Assembly (NCBI GenBank): GCA_014649575.1 | Contig: BMTH01000001.1 | Coordinates: 682,001 to 746,000 of the forward strand | Length of the DNA: 64,000 nt | Source: Streptomyces griseoincarnatus | Lineage (GTDB): Bacteria > Actinomycetota > Actinomycetes > Streptomycetales > Streptomycetaceae | Reading direction: 5' to 3' | Shown: one piece after another, positions 16,652 through 26,465 of the stretch | Layout of the letters: each line of letters begins with the position of its first letter | How positions within the stretch are numbered: the first letter of the stretch is position 1 | Notes under the pieces: model-generated | The model's input: the letters and a program-made list of their open reading frames with translations, nothing else | What the model was told of the DNA's origin: nothing | Database searches by the model: none | Translations under genes and position numbers: made by a program

Positions 16652-17554
16652 TCAGGCGCCGCAGGAGCGGAGGAACTTCCGGGTGCGCACCGCGATGGGC
16701 AGCGGCTTGTCCGGCTCGCAGGGGTACATGTCCTGCTCGACGATCGCGAACAGGTCCACGCCCAGTTTCTGCGCGGCCGTCAGCACCGGGCCCAGCTCCG
16801 GCACGCCGGCCGGCGGTTCGCACATCACCCCGCGCTGGACGGCGGGCCCGAAGGGGATCTCGTTCTTGACGACGTCGGCGAGGATCTCCGGGTCGACCTG
16901 CTTGAGGTGGAGGTAGCCGATGCGCTCGCCGTAGGTCTCGATCAGCTTGACGCTGTCGCCGCCGCAGTAGGCGTAGTGACCGGTGTCGAGGCAGAGGTTG
17001 ACCAGGCCCGAGTCGGTGGAGTCGAGGAAGCGCTCGACGTGCTCCTCGGTGTCGATGTGGGTGTCGGCGTGCGGGTGGACGACGATGTCGAGCCCGTACG
17101 TCTCCTTCACCTCTCGGCCGAGGCGTTCCATGCCACGGGTGAGGTGGCCCCACTGCTCGGTGGTGAGCTCCGGCGGCTCAAGGATCTCGGCAGTCTTGTC
17201 GTCCCGCCAGAACGACGGGATGACGACCAGGTGCTTGGCGTCCATCGCCTGGGTCAGCGCGGCGACGCGGCTGACCTGCTCCCAGGTGGAGTCCCACTCG
17301 GACGGTCCCCGGTGCAGCCCGCAGAAGATGGTGCCGGCGGACACCTTCAGGCCGCGGCTGCGCACCTCGTCGGTGAGGCGGGCGGGGTCGGTCGGCAGGT
17401 AGCCGTAGGGGCCGAGTTCGATCCAGGAGTAGCCGGCCTCGGCGACCTCGTCGAGGAAGCGCCGCCAGGGCACCTGCTGCGGGTCGTCGGGGAACCAGAC
17501 ACCCCAGGAGTCGGGGGCGGAACCGACCCGGATGCGGTCGAGGGCGACTGCCAT
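16652..17554 (-). CDS. iolE: Sugar-phosphate isomerase/epimerase-type TIM barrel, probable inosose dehydratase
   Basis: 300 aa, xylose-isomerase-like TIM barrel. Metal ligands are suggested by the conserved Glu in [38 protein letters not shown] and the final Glu in AIVEQD. Within this gene set IolE (inosose dehydratase, 2-keto-inositol to the trihydroxycyclohexane-dione) is the only step without another candidate, so I assign it here. The related IolI inosose isomerase is the alternative. The ATG at 17554 is preceded by GGAAG, two bases after the ABC ATPase stop at 17556, so the genes are tightly coupled. Confidence 0.78.
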   Translation of the reverse strand: MAVALDRIRVGSAPDSWGVWFPDDPQQVPWRRFLDEVAEAGYSWIELGPYGYLPTDPARLTDEVRSRGLKVSAGTIFCGLHRGPSEWDSTWEQVSRVAALTQAMDAKHLVVIPSFWRDDKTAEILEPPELTTEQWGHLTRGMERLGREVKETYGLDIVVHPHADTHIDTEEHVERFLDSTDSGLVNLCLDTGHYAYCGGDSVKLIETYGERIGYLHLKQVDPEILADVVKNEIPFGPAVQRGVMCEPPAGVPELGPVLTAAQKLGVDLFAIVEQDMYPCEPDKPLPIAVRTRKFLRSCGA

Positions 17555-17555
17555 G

Positions 17556-18467
17556 TCAGGACTTCCCTTCCGGGGTCGCGGCCGTGGACGCCCGGAGGTC
17601 GCCGGACTCCGGCAGGCCCTCCGTGTCGACGCCGCGGACCTGCGCCAGTTCGTGCTTGAGGGCGGCCAGTTCCGCGCCGCCGGCCATGTGGTTGGTCAGC
17701 TCCTCGAGGCTGACCTGGCTGCGGTCGGCGCTGAGCTCCAGGGTGCCCAGACGCAGCACGTTGAAGTGGTCGCCGACCATGTAGGCGTGGTGCGGGTTGT
17801 GGGTGATGAAGATGACGCCGAGGCCGCGGTCGCGGGCCATGGCGATGTACTTCAGGACGACGCCGGACTGCTTGACGCCGAGCGCGGCGGTGGGCTCGTC
17901 GAGGATGAGGACGCGAGCGCCGAAGTGGACGGCGCGGGCGATCGCCACGCACTGGCGCTGGCCGCCGGAGAGCGTGCCGATGGGCTGCTCCAGGTCGTCC
18001 AGGACGATGCCCATGTTGCGCAGTTCCTCGTCGGCGGTCCGCTTCATGCGGTCGATGTCGAGGCGGCGCAGGGGCCAGGGGCCCTTGGTCATCTCGGAGC
18101 CGAGGAAGAAGTTCCGCCAGACCGGCATCAGCGGGACGACCGCGAGGTCCTGGTAGACGGTGGCGATGCCCTTGTCGAGGGCCTCGCGCGGGGTGGAGAA
18201 GCGCACCGGTTCGCCGTCGACGAGGAACTCGCCCTCGGTGTGCTGGTGCAGCCCCGAGATGATCTTGATGAGGGTGGACTTGCCGGCGCCGTTGTCGCCG
18301 AGGACGCAGGTCACCTTGGAGGGGTGGACGGTCAGGTCCACGCCGTGCAGGGCGCGGATGTTGCCGTAGGACTTGCCGGCGGCGCGGAGCTCGGCCAGAG
18401 GGCGGCCCCCGTCGGCCGGGGTGTCCGTGCGGACGGCACCGTCGGTGCCGGTCGTCTTGTCGGTCAT
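17556..18467 (-). CDS. CUT2-type sugar/inositol ABC transporter, ATP-binding subunit
   Basis: 303 aa with Walker [11 protein letters not shown]-loop YQDLAV, signature LSGGQ, Walker [11 protein letters not shown] and switch ITHN. It has a single ATPase cassette, unlike the double RbsA type, as in FrcA-like systems. GGAGGTGACC precedes the ATG at 18467. It sits between the permease and iolE genes in the minus-strand operon. It powers uptake by the permease at 18473-19552 with the lipoprotein at 19552-20571; myo-inositol is the likely cargo from its neighbours. Confidence 0.92.
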   Translation of the reverse strand: MTDKTTGTDGAVRTDTPADGGRPLAELRAAGKSYGNIRALHGVDLTVHPSKVTCVLGDNGAGKSTLIKIISGLHQHTEGEFLVDGEPVRFSTPREALDKGIATVYQDLAVVPLMPVWRNFFLGSEMTKGPWPLRRLDIDRMKRTADEELRNMGIVLDDLEQPIGTLSGGQRQCVAIARAVHFGARVLILDEPTAALGVKQSGVVLKYIAMARDRGLGVIFITHNPHHAYMVGDHFNVLRLGTLELSADRSQVSLEELTNHMAGGAELAALKHELAQVRGVDTEGLPESGDLRASTAATPEGKS

Positions 18468-18472
18468 TGCGG

Positions 18473-19552
18473 TCACCTCCGGGTCGCCGTGCGCTGGACC
18501 CACAGATTGATGAGGACGGCGCCGAGCAGCATCACGCCGAGGAAGGCCTTGAACCAGTCGGGGTTCCAGCCGGCGTAGACGATGCCCTGCTGCACCATGC
18601 CGAACATGAAGGCGCCGAAGACGGGTCCGATCGCCGAGCCGTAGCCGCCGGTCAGCAGACAGCCGCCGATGACCGCCGCGGCGATGTAGATGAGCTCCTG
18701 GCCCACGCCCTCGCCGGACTGCACGGTGTTGAAGGAGAACAGGTTGTGCATGCCGACGAACCACGCGCCGAAGCCGACCAGCATGAACAGGGAGATCTTG
18801 GTGAAGGTGACGGGGACGCCGACCGCACGGGCGCTCGCCTTGTTGCCGCCGACCGCGAAGACCCAGTTGCCGTACTTGGTGCGCAGCAGGACCCAGGTGG
18901 CGAGGGCGGCGAAGACGAGCCACCAGATCACGGTGATCTTCACCTGGACGCCGCCGACCTCGAAGCTGGAGGCGAAGAGCGCCTTCGCCTGGTCGAAGCC
19001 GTCCATGTCGGCGATGCTGTCGGTGGCGACGTTGCCGGTGACGAGTTTGGTCACCGCGAGGTTGACGCCCTGGAGGATCAGGAAGGTGCCCAGGGTGACG
19101 AGGAAGCTCGGCAGCCCGGTCTTCACGAGCATCCAGCCGTTGAAGAAGCCGACGGCGAGGGACACCACGAGGGCGACGATCACGCCCATCCACACGTTCA
19201 GGGTGAGCTGGTAGCTCAGCATGCTCGCGGTGAGCGCCGAGGTGACGACGGCGACGCCGGCCGAGAGGTCGAACTCGCCGCCGATCATCAGCAGCGCCAC
19301 GGGCAGCGCCATGATCCCGATGGTCGACGACTGATACAGGATGTTCGCCATCGAGCTGCCGTCGCGCACCGGCGGGGCGGCGAACAGGAAGAACACGAGG
19401 ACCGCGACGGCGCCGAGGAAGACGCCGACCTCGGGCCGGGCGAGCAGCCGCAGCGTCAGCGGGCGCCGCGCGGTGCGCCCGTCCTTCTGCTTCGCGGGGC
19501 CGGGGGCCGGCGGCGTGGTCGCCGCCGGCTCAGCCTGTTGGGCCATGCTCAT
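18473..19552 (-). CDS. CUT2-type sugar/inositol ABC transporter permease
   Basis: 359 aa of the RbsC/BPD_transp_2 family with eight to ten hydrophobic spans. The family segment [15 protein letters not shown] lies in the middle, and [17 protein letters not shown] is the cytoplasmic coupling loop. The N-terminal 45 residues are Pro/Ala-rich and probably cytosolic. Its ATG (19552-19550) overlaps the binding-protein stop as TGATG, so translation is coupled. It forms the membrane channel for inositol or related sugar uptake. Confidence 0.92.
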   Translation of the reverse strand: MSMAQQAEPAATTPPAPGPAKQKDGRTARRPLTLRLLARPEVGVFLGAVAVLVFFLFAAPPVRDGSSMANILYQSSTIGIMALPVALLMIGGEFDLSAGVAVVTSALTASMLSYQLTLNVWMGVIVALVVSLAVGFFNGWMLVKTGLPSFLVTLGTFLILQGVNLAVTKLVTGNVATDSIADMDGFDQAKALFASSFEVGGVQVKITVIWWLVFAALATWVLLRTKYGNWVFAVGGNKASARAVGVPVTFTKISLFMLVGFGAWFVGMHNLFSFNTVQSGEGVGQELIYIAAAVIGGCLLTGGYGSAIGPVFGAFMFGMVQQGIVYAGWNPDWFKAFLGVMLLGAVLINLWVQRTATRR

Positions 19553-20571
19553 CACCGGGTGCCCTTCGCGGCGAACCGGGAGACCGCCTCGACGTTGGAC
19601 TTGTCGACGAACGCCGGACCGGTCAGGACGGGCTGCTCGCCGCCGCCGCTGTAGTTGCCGTTGTTCTTGTAGAGCCACAGGCCGTCGACGGCGAGGTAGC
19701 CCTGGAGGTACGGCTGCTGGTCCACCGCGAACTGGATGTCGCCGTCCTGGATGGCTCCGGTCAGCTCCTTGTTCAGGTCGAAGGTGGCGACCTTCGCCTT
19801 GCTGCCGGCCTCCTCGACGGACTGCACCGCGGTCGGCGCGAAGGGCGCGCCGAGGGTGACGACGTAGTCGATGGAGGAGTCCTGCTTCAGCTTGGCGGTG
19901 ATGGTCGACCTCACCGACGGCATGTCGGTGCCGTTGACGTTGAGGACCTGCGTCTTGCCCTCGAAGGTCTTCTCCAGGCCGGCGCAGCGCTGGGTCAGGC
20001 CGATGTTGCCCTGCTCCTGGACGACGCAGACCGCGTTCTTCGCGCCGACCTCGTTGAGCTTCTTGCCGAACGCCTCGCCCGCGACGCTCTCGTCCTGCCC
20101 GAAGAACTCCAGCAGCCCGAGGTCCTTCCAGTCGCTCAGTCCGGAGTTCAGGCCGACGACCGGGATGCCGGCCGCCGTGGCCTTCGCTATGACGCCCTTG
20201 AGCGCGTCCGGCTTGGCGAGGGTGACCGCGATGCCGTCGACCTTCTGGTCGATCGCGTTCTGCACCAGGTTGGCCTGGTTGCCGGCGTTCGGGTCGGCCG
20301 AGTAGATCAGCTTGACGTTGTCCTTGTCGGCGGCGGTCTGCGCACCCTTGCGCACGATGTCCCAGAAGGTGTCGCCGGGCGCCTGGTGGGTGACCAGGGC
20401 GACCGTCATCTGCGGCGTCGAGGCCTTGCCGGCCGAGGCGTCCGCTCCGCCTTCCTCGGACTTCTTGCCGCCGCTGCTGCTCGAGCAGCCTGCGAGAGCC
20501 AGGGCGGCTGCCGCCGCGGCCGCGACGAAGGGGGCGACTCTGCGGGAGCGGGGGTGGGAAGAGCGGTCCAT
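19552..20571 (-). CDS. CUT2-type sugar/inositol-binding lipoprotein
   Basis: 339 aa. The signal peptide ends in a lipobox LALAGC (Cys about 29), so the mature protein is lipid-anchored outside the membrane. The remainder is a type I periplasmic-binding fold of the ribose/inositol group (VALVTHQAPGDTFWDIV, GIPVVGLNSG, DGDIQFAVDQQPYLQGYLAV). It is the first gene of the operon 20571 to 15601, reading away from iolC. As first gene it is the natural target of substrate induction. Confidence 0.92.
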   Translation of the reverse strand: MDRSSHPRSRRVAPFVAAAAAAALALAGCSSSSGGKKSEEGGADASAGKASTPQMTVALVTHQAPGDTFWDIVRKGAQTAADKDNVKLIYSADPNAGNQANLVQNAIDQKVDGIAVTLAKPDALKGVIAKATAAGIPVVGLNSGLSDWKDLGLLEFFGQDESVAGEAFGKKLNEVGAKNAVCVVQEQGNIGLTQRCAGLEKTFEGKTQVLNVNGTDMPSVRSTITAKLKQDSSIDYVVTLGAPFAPTAVQSVEEAGSKAKVATFDLNKELTGAIQDGDIQFAVDQQPYLQGYLAVDGLWLYKNNGNYSGGGEQPVLTGPAFVDKSNVEAVSRFAAKGTR

Positions 20572-20893
20572 CAGTCCTGCACCTCACTGTGCTTCACGGG
20601 GGAAAGGGGGCGAGGAGTCCGAGAGTCCGGTGCCCGGAACCTCGGGAGTCCGGGGTGTGTGCCATCACACACGGCGGTTCGTGCTGGGACGCGATCCAAT
20701 CCCCGAAACCGCCTGCTGTCAATACTTTGTTAAGACATCATTTCACGCGCTCGTCCGAATGTAAGTACAAACTATTGACACCGCCGCCCCTCGAGACCTA
20801 CACCTGGGATGCGGCGGGTCCCCGGAAGCACGTCCCCACCGTGGCAGGGCGTCCTGGGCCCCGCATCCCCAGCTGCTCGAGGAGCGTCGCTCA
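20572..20893. promoter_or_regulatory. Divergent iol promoter region
   Basis: A 322-bp, locally AT-rich spacer between the transporter operon and iolC. The plus promoter is TTGACA (20775-20780), an 18-bp gap and TACACC (20799-20804). The minus promoter has TTGACA (complement of 20717-20722) with a possible TTGGAT box at 20694-20699. The two -35 regions are mirror images: TGTCAATA at 20717-20724 and TATTGACA at 20773-20780. TTTGTTAAGACATCA at 20726-20740 lies between them. These are places where the GntR or LacI regulators of the region could act. Confidence 0.55.
20655..20672. promoter_or_regulatory. Perfect inverted repeat in the transporter-operon leader
   Basis: GTGTGTG-CCAT-CACACAC, 7-bp arms and a 4-base spacer. 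It falls just downstream of the predicted minus-strand start site, a position suited to a repressor operator. Confidence 0.5.
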
Positions 20894-21874
20894 ATGGCCG
20901 ACACACCACAGTATTTCGACCTGGTCACCATGGGTCGCATCGGGGTCGATCTTTATCCCCTGCAGACCGGGGTGCCGTTGTCGCAGGTGGAGACGTTCGG
21001 GAAGTTCCTGGGCGGCTCGGCCGCCAATGTCGCGGTCGCCGCGGCGCGGCTCGGCCGCTCCACCGCGGTGATCACCCGCACCGGGGACGACCCCTTCGGC
21101 GCCTATCTGCACGAGGCGCTGAAGGACTTCGGCGTGGACGACCGCTGGGTGACCCCGGTGGCCGCCTACCCGACCCCCGTCACCTTCTGCGAGATCTTCC
21201 CGCCGGACGACTTCCCCCTCTACTTCTACCGTCGTCCCAAGGCGCCCGACCTGGAGATCCACCCGCACGAGCTGGACCTTCCGGCGATCCGCGCGGCCGG
21301 CATCTTCTGGGTCACCGGCACCGGCCTGAGCGAGGAACCGAGCCGCACCGCCACGCTGGCCGCCCTGGAGGCGCGCGCCAAGGCCGGCACCACCGTCTTC
21401 GACCTGGACTGGCGGCCCATGTTCTGGCGGGACCCGGACCAGGCGCGCCCGTACTACCGCGAGGCGCTGCGCCACGCCACGGTCGCCGTCGGCAACCTCG
21501 ACGAGTGCGAGGTCGCCACCGGGGTGCGCGAACCCGAGGCGTGCGCCGAGGCGCTGCTGGCGGCGGGCGTGGAACTGGCCGTGGTCAAGCAGGGTCCGCG
21601 GGGTGTGCTGGCCGTGCACCGGGACGGCACCCGCGCCGAGGTGCCCCCGGTGCCGGTCGAGGTGGTCAACGGCCTCGGCGCCGGCGACGCCTTCGGCGGC
21701 TCGCTCTGCCACGGTCTGCTCTCCGGCTGGGACCTGGAGCGGACCATGCGCCACGCCAACGCGGCCGGCGCCCTCGTCGCCTCGCGCCTCGCCTGCTCGT
21801 CCGCCATGCCGACCGGGCCGGAGGTCGCCGACCTCCTCGCGCGGGGCTCGGCCGGCCGGCCGAGCCAGTCCTGA
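20894..21874 (+). CDS. iolC: 5-dehydro-2-deoxygluconokinase
   Basis: 326-aa PfkB-family kinase. The first signature GGSAANVAVAAARLG lies near residue 40 and the second, NGLGAGDAFGG, has the catalytic base at Asp265. In the inositol pathway IolC phosphorylates 2-deoxy-5-keto-gluconate. GAGGAG is 10 bases before the ATG at 20894. It starts the plus-strand operon iolC-aldolase-iolB-iolD-gntR. Family membership is certain; the substrate follows from the neighbours. Confidence 0.9.
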   Translation: MADTPQYFDLVTMGRIGVDLYPLQTGVPLSQVETFGKFLGGSAANVAVAAARLGRSTAVITRTGDDPFGAYLHEALKDFGVDDRWVTPVAAYPTPVTFCEIFPPDDFPLYFYRRPKAPDLEIHPHELDLPAIRAAGIFWVTGTGLSEEPSRTATLAALEARAKAGTTVFDLDWRPMFWRDPDQARPYYREALRHATVAVGNLDECEVATGVREPEACAEALLAAGVELAVVKQGPRGVLAVHRDGTRAEVPPVPVEVVNGLGAGDAFGGSLCHGLLSGWDLERTMRHANAAGALVASRLACSSAMPTGPEVADLLARGSAGRPSQS

Positions 21875-21887
21875 ACGGAGCCCTTCC

Positions 21888-22763
21888 TTGAAACTCAGCA
21901 TCCCCGAGCTCACCACGGTCCGCGCCCGGCATCCCGAGGCCGTCGCCGAGGCGGCGGCCCGCCGGACCCGCCGTCCGCTGATCGGCGACAGCGGCCGGCT
22001 GATGATCGTGGCCGCAGACCACCCCGCGCGGGGCGCGCTCGGCATAGGCGACCGCCGTCTGGCCATGGCGGACCGGGCCGACCTGCTGGAACGCCTGTGC
22101 GTCGCGCTGTCCCGGCCGGGCGTGGACGGGGTGCTGGCCACCGCCGACATCCTGGAGGACCTGCTGCTGCTCGGCGCACTGGAGAACAAGGTCGTCATGG
22201 GGTCGATGAACCGCGGCGGCCTGGCCGGTGCGTCCTTCGAGATGGACGACCGTTTCACCGGCCACCGCGCCGAGGACATCGAGCGGCTCGGTTTCGACGC
22301 GGGCAAGCTGCTGGTCCGCATCGACTACGACGACCCCGGCTCGCTCACCACCCTGGAGGCCTCCGCCCGCGCCGTCGACGCGATGGCCGCGCGCCGCCTG
22401 CCGGTGTTCGTGGAGCCGTTCATCTCGCGCCGGGTGGACGGCCGCGTCCGCAACGACCTGTCCGCCGAGGCCGTCACCCGCTCCGTCGCGATCGCCTCCG
22501 GGCTCGGCGGCACCTCCGCCTACACCTGGCTGAAGCTGCCGGTCACCGAGGACGTCGACGACATGGACGAGGTGCTGCGCACCTCGACGCTGCCGGTGGT
22601 GCTGCTCGGCGGCGAGGTGGGCGACCAGGGGGCGGCCTACGAGCGCTGGGGCAAGGCGCTGCGGCTGCCCACCGTGCAGGGCATGGTCGTCGGCCGCTCG
22701 CTGCTCTACCCGGCCGAGGGCAGTGTGGAGACGGCGGTGGACACGGCCGTCGGCCTGTTGTGA
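21888..22763 (+). CDS. Cgl0158-family (beta/alpha)8 aldolase, probable IolJ-type step
   Basis: 291 aa, a deoxyribose-phosphate-aldolase-like TIM barrel of the Cgl0158 group found in actinobacterial iol clusters. KLLVRIDYDD and YTWLKLPV hold the expected active-site Lys region. It probably cleaves 2-deoxy-5-keto-gluconate-6-phosphate to dihydroxyacetone phosphate and malonate semialdehyde, the job of IolJ in Bacillus. The start is a TTG at 21888, nine bases after CGGAG and 13 bp after iolC. No ATG gives a full-length barrel. Confidence 0.8.
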   Translation: MKLSIPELTTVRARHPEAVAEAAARRTRRPLIGDSGRLMIVAADHPARGALGIGDRRLAMADRADLLERLCVALSRPGVDGVLATADILEDLLLLGALENKVVMGSMNRGGLAGASFEMDDRFTGHRAEDIERLGFDAGKLLVRIDYDDPGSLTTLEASARAVDAMAARRLPVFVEPFISRRVDGRVRNDLSAEAVTRSVAIASGLGGTSAYTWLKLPVTEDVDDMDEVLRTSTLPVVLLGGEVGDQGAAYERWGKALRLPTVQGMVVGRSLLYPAEGSVETAVDTAVGLL

Positions 22764-22800
22764 CAAGCCCGTACGACGACGCACGCAGACGGAGGCACGC

Positions 22801-23694
22801 ATGACCCATCACCTTCCCGCGGGCAAGGCCGCCGCCGGCCCGTACACCGTGGACGTGAGCCCGCGGAGCGCCGGCTGGGGGTACTCCTCGCTGCGGGTGC
22901 TGCGGCTGGAGCCGGGCGGCTCGCACACCTTCGACACCGGGGACAGCGAGTGGATCGTGCTGCCGCTGGGCGGCGCGTGCACGGTCGCCTCGGACGACGA
23001 CTTCGGCCACGAGGAGTTCGCGCTCACGGGCCGGAGGAGCGTGTTCGACGGCGTCACCGACTTCGCCTATGTGCCGCGTGACGCCCGGGTCACCGTGTCC
23101 TCCTCGGAGGGCGGGCGGTTCGCCCTGACCGGCGCCCGCTGCTCGCGGCGGCTGCCCGCCCGGTACGGGCCGGCGTCGGACGTGCCGGTGGAGCTGCGCG
23201 GCACCGGGAACTGCTCCCGCCAGGTGAACAACTTCGGCGCGGCGGACGTCCTCGAGTGCGACAAGCTGATCGCGGTGGAGGTGCTCACCCCGGGCGGCAA
23301 CTGGTCGTCGTTCCCGCCGCACAAGCACGACGAGCACCGGCCGGGCGAGGAGTCGGTGCTGGAGGAGATCTACTACTTCGAGTTCGCCGCCCACGACGGC
23401 ACGCCCGGCCTCGGCTACCAGCGGGTGTCCCCGTCCGGTCCGGGCCGTGAGACGGACGTTCTGGCCGAGGTGCGTGACGGCGACGTCGTCCTCATCCCGG
23501 ACGGCTGGCACGGCCCGTCCATGGCGGTGCCCGGCCACCACATGTACTACCTGAACGTCATGGCGGGACCCGAGGCCGAGCGGGCCTGGCTGATCTGCGA
23601 CCACCCCGACCACGCCTGGATCCGCGACACCTGGCCCGAGCAGCCCGTCGACCCCCGACTCCCCCTCTACACCGCACCGGAGAGGTCCGCATGA
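22801..23694 (+). CDS. iolB: 5-deoxy-glucuronate isomerase
   Basis: 297 aa, a bicupin with the IolB pattern. The second cupin has the metal site His174-x-His176 in PPHKHDEHRPGEES and later LEEIYYFEF and DGWHGPSMAVPGHHMYYLNVM. It converts 5-deoxy-glucuronate to 2-deoxy-5-keto-gluconate. GGAGG precedes the ATG at 22801, and its stop overlaps the iolD start as ATGA. Length and motifs agree well with characterised IolB proteins. Confidence 0.95.
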   Translation: MTHHLPAGKAAAGPYTVDVSPRSAGWGYSSLRVLRLEPGGSHTFDTGDSEWIVLPLGGACTVASDDDFGHEEFALTGRRSVFDGVTDFAYVPRDARVTVSSSEGGRFALTGARCSRRLPARYGPASDVPVELRGTGNCSRQVNNFGAADVLECDKLIAVEVLTPGGNWSSFPPHKHDEHRPGEESVLEEIYYFEFAAHDGTPGLGYQRVSPSGPGRETDVLAEVRDGDVVLIPDGWHGPSMAVPGHHMYYLNVMAGPEAERAWLICDHPDHAWIRDTWPEQPVDPRLPLYTAPERSA

Positions 23695-25562
23695 GCGCCA
23701 CCACCCGCCGACTGACCACCGCCCAGGCCCTGGTGCGGTTCCTGTCCGCGCAGCACACCGAGCGGGACGGCGTGCGCCGCCGGCTGATCGCGGGCACCTG
23801 GGGCATCTTCGGTCATGGCAACGTCGCCGGTCTCGGGCAGGCGCTGGTGGAGTACCGCGACACCATGCCGTTTCACCAGGGCCGCAACGAACAGTCGATG
23901 GTGCACGCGGCCGTCGGCCACGCCCGCCAGCTCAACCGCCTCTCCGCGCAGGCGGTGACCACGTCCATCGGCCCCGGCGCGACCAACATGGTCACCGGCG
24001 CCGCGCTCGCCACCATCAACCGGCTGCCGGTGCTGCTGCTGCCCGGCGACTACTTCGCCTCCCGCGCCGCCGACCCGCTGCTCCAGCAGCTGGAGCATCC
24101 CGTCGAGGCCGACGTGTCGGTCAACGACACGCTCCGCCCGGTGTCCCGCTACTTCGACCGGATCACCCGCCCGGAGGCGCTGATCCCGTCCGCGCTGAAC
24201 GCGATGAGGGTGCTCGCCGACCCGGCCGAGACCGGCGCCGTCACCCTCGCGCTGCCGCAGGACGTGCAGGCGGAGGCGTACGACTGGCCGGAGGAGTTCT
24301 TCGCCGAGCGCGTGTGGACGGTACGGCGGCCCGCCCCGGACCCGGTGGAGCTGGACGCGGCCGTGGCGGCCGTACGGGCGGCACGGCGGCCGCTGATCGT
24401 CGCGGGCGGCGGGGTGCACCACAGCGAGGCCGAGGACGCGCTGCGGGCGCTGGTGGACGCCACCGGCATCCCGGTCGCCTCCACCCAGGCCGGCAAGGGT
24501 TCCCTGCGCCACGACCACCCCGCCGACCTGGGCGGCATCGGCCACACCGGCACCGCGGTGAGCGACGCGCTGGCCCGCGACGCCGACGTGGTGATCGGCG
24601 TCGGCACCCGCTACACCGACTTCACCACCGCCTCCGGCACCCTGTTCCAAAACGCGGACGTCACGTTCGTGAACCTCAACATCACCGGCTTCGACGCCCA
24701 CAAGCTCGCCGCCCGCCCCCTGGTGTGCGACGCCCGTACCGGTCTGGAGCGGCTCACGGAGGCGCTCGCCGGGTACCGCGTGGACGCGGCGTACGAGGCG
24801 GAGTACGGGGAGGGCAAGGAGCGCTGGGACGCGGTCGTCGAGGCGGCCCTGCGCGCCGAGGACGACACCGCCGTGCCGACGCAGACGCAGGTGCTGGGCG
24901 CGCTGGACGCGGTGGTCGGCGACGACGACGTGGTGATCAACGCGGCCGGCTCGCTCCCGGGCGACCTGCACAAGCTGTGGCGCGCCCGCAGCCCCCGCCA
25001 GTACCACCTGGAGTACGGCTACTCCTGCATGGGCTACGAGATCCCGGCCTCCCTCGGCGTCCAGCAGGCCGCGCCCGGCACGCCCGTCTGGGCGCTCGTC
25101 GGCGACGGCACGTATCTGATGATGCCCACGGAGATCGTCACGGCCGTCCAGGAAGGCCTGCCGGTCAACGTGGTGCTGGTGCAGAACCACGGGTACGCCT
25201 CCATCGGCGGCCTGTCGGAGGAGACCGGCGGCGAGCGTTACGGCACCGCCTACCGCCACCGCGCCGCCGACGGCTCCTTCACCGGCGCCCCGCTGCCGGT
25301 CGACCTCGCGGCGAACGCGGCCAGCCTCGGCATGGACGTCCTGCGCGCCAAGACGGTGCGTGAGCTGCGCGCCGCCCTCGCCGAGGCCCGCGCCTCCGAC
25401 CGTCCGACCTGCGTCTACGTCGAGACGGACCCGACGCCGACCGCTCCCCCGGCCGAGGCCTGGTGGGACGTGCCGGTGGCGGAGGTCGCCACCCGCGAGC
25501 CCGCCCGGCAGGCCCGGGAACGCTACGACGCCCAGGTCGCCGGGCGCCGCCGCCACCTGTGA
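23691..25562 (+). CDS. iolD: 3D-(3,5/4)-trihydroxycyclohexane-1,2-dione hydrolase
   Basis: 623 aa, a thiamine-diphosphate enzyme of the acetolactate-synthase superfamily. Order: N-terminal PYR domain (QGRNEQSMVHAAVGHAR with the activating Glu), a central nucleotide-like domain (LIVAGGGVHHSEAE), and a C-terminal PP domain with GDGTYLMM at residues 471-478 and the Mg-binding Asn in VLVQNHGYAS. IolD hydrolyses the cyclic dione ring to 5-deoxy-glucuronate. It is coupled to iolB through ATGA. The best-recognised enzyme in the cluster. Confidence 0.96.
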   Translation: MSATTRRLTTAQALVRFLSAQHTERDGVRRRLIAGTWGIFGHGNVAGLGQALVEYRDTMPFHQGRNEQSMVHAAVGHARQLNRLSAQAVTTSIGPGATNMVTGAALATINRLPVLLLPGDYFASRAADPLLQQLEHPVEADVSVNDTLRPVSRYFDRITRPEALIPSALNAMRVLADPAETGAVTLALPQDVQAEAYDWPEEFFAERVWTVRRPAPDPVELDAAVAAVRAARRPLIVAGGGVHHSEAEDALRALVDATGIPVASTQAGKGSLRHDHPADLGGIGHTGTAVSDALARDADVVIGVGTRYTDFTTASGTLFQNADVTFVNLNITGFDAHKLAARPLVCDARTGLERLTEALAGYRVDAAYEAEYGEGKERWDAVVEAALRAEDDTAVPTQTQVLGALDAVVGDDDVVINAAGSLPGDLHKLWRARSPRQYHLEYGYSCMGYEIPASLGVQQAAPGTPVWALVGDGTYLMMPTEIVTAVQEGLPVNVVLVQNHGYASIGGLSEETGGERYGTAYRHRAADGSFTGAPLPVDLAANAASLGMDVLRAKTVRELRAALAEARASDRPTCVYVETDPTPTAPPAEAWWDVPVAEVATREPARQARERYDAQVAGRRRHL

Positions 25563-25610
25563 ACACGTCCCCCGTGCTCCGACCGGGAGCCCCGACAGGA
25601 AGGCACGTCC

Positions 25611-26396
25611 ATGGCGAAGACCGGTGACCCCGCACGCGCCGCGGCCGGAACGGCGACGTACCCCCTGCACTTCGCCCTGGACCGGGGCAGTCCGGTGCCG
25701 CTGTACTACCAGCTCGCCCAGCAGCTGGAGGCGGCGATCTCCGACGGGGTGCTCGCGCCCGGCGACCTGCTGGGCAACGAGGTGGACCTCTCGGTGCGCC
25801 TCGGCCTGTCCCGGCCGACCGTCCGCCAGGCCATCCAGTCCCTGGTCGACAAGGGGCTGCTGGTCCGGCGGCGCGGGGTGGGCACCCAGGTGGTGCACAG
25901 CCAGGTGCGCCGTTCCCTGGAACTGACGAGCCTCTACGACGACCTGGAGGCGGCCGGACAGGCGCCGACCACGGAGGTGGTCCGCCACGAGACCGTCCCG
26001 GCGCCGCCCGGTGTGGCCGCCGCCCTGGGGCTTGCCGAGGGCGCCGAGGTGATCGTCCTGGAGCGGCTGCGGCGCACCCATGGCCTGCCGGTCGCCCTGC
26101 TCGGCAACTACCTCCCGTCGGGCCTGCTCGACCTGGACGGCGACCGTCTGGAGGCGACCGGCCTGTACCGGATGATGCGCACGGCCGGCATCACCCTGCA
26201 CAGCGCCCGCCAGACGGTCGGCGCGCGCTCGGCGACCGCGGAGGAGGCGTCCCGCCTGGACGAGAAGGAGGGCGCGGCGCTGCTCACCATGCAGCGCACC
26301 GCGTACGACGACACGGGCCGGGCGGTGGAGTACGGCAGCCACATCTACCGCGCGTCCCGGTACTCCTTCGACTTCCAGTTGCTGGTCAGACCGTGA
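25611..26396 (+). CDS. GntR-family (HutC subfamily) transcriptional regulator of the iol genes
   Basis: 261 aa. The winged helix-turn-helix occupies residues 25-90 (LYYQLAQQLEAAI, LSRPTVRQAIQSL, RRRGVGTQVV), followed by a UTRA ligand domain ending SYDFDFQ-like (RYSFDFQLLV). AGGAAGG precedes the ATG at 25611, and it lies 48 bp after iolD, so it is probably in the operon it controls. GntR repressors govern iol clusters in other actinobacteria. Candidate targets are the divergent region at 20572-20893 and perhaps the palindrome at 7879. Confidence 0.88.
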   Translation: MAKTGDPARAAAGTATYPLHFALDRGSPVPLYYQLAQQLEAAISDGVLAPGDLLGNEVDLSVRLGLSRPTVRQAIQSLVDKGLLVRRRGVGTQVVHSQVRRSLELTSLYDDLEAAGQAPTTEVVRHETVPAPPGVAAALGLAEGAEVIVLERLRRTHGLPVALLGNYLPSGLLDLDGDRLEATGLYRMMRTAGITLHSARQTVGARSATAEEASRLDEKEGAALLTMQRTAYDDTGRAVEYGSHIYRASRYSFDFQLLVRP

Positions 26397-26465
26397 ACCG
26401 CGGGGCCGTCCCCGCGCGTCCGTACGATCAGCACTGATCATCACGACGCGCGAAGGGGACGCCCG

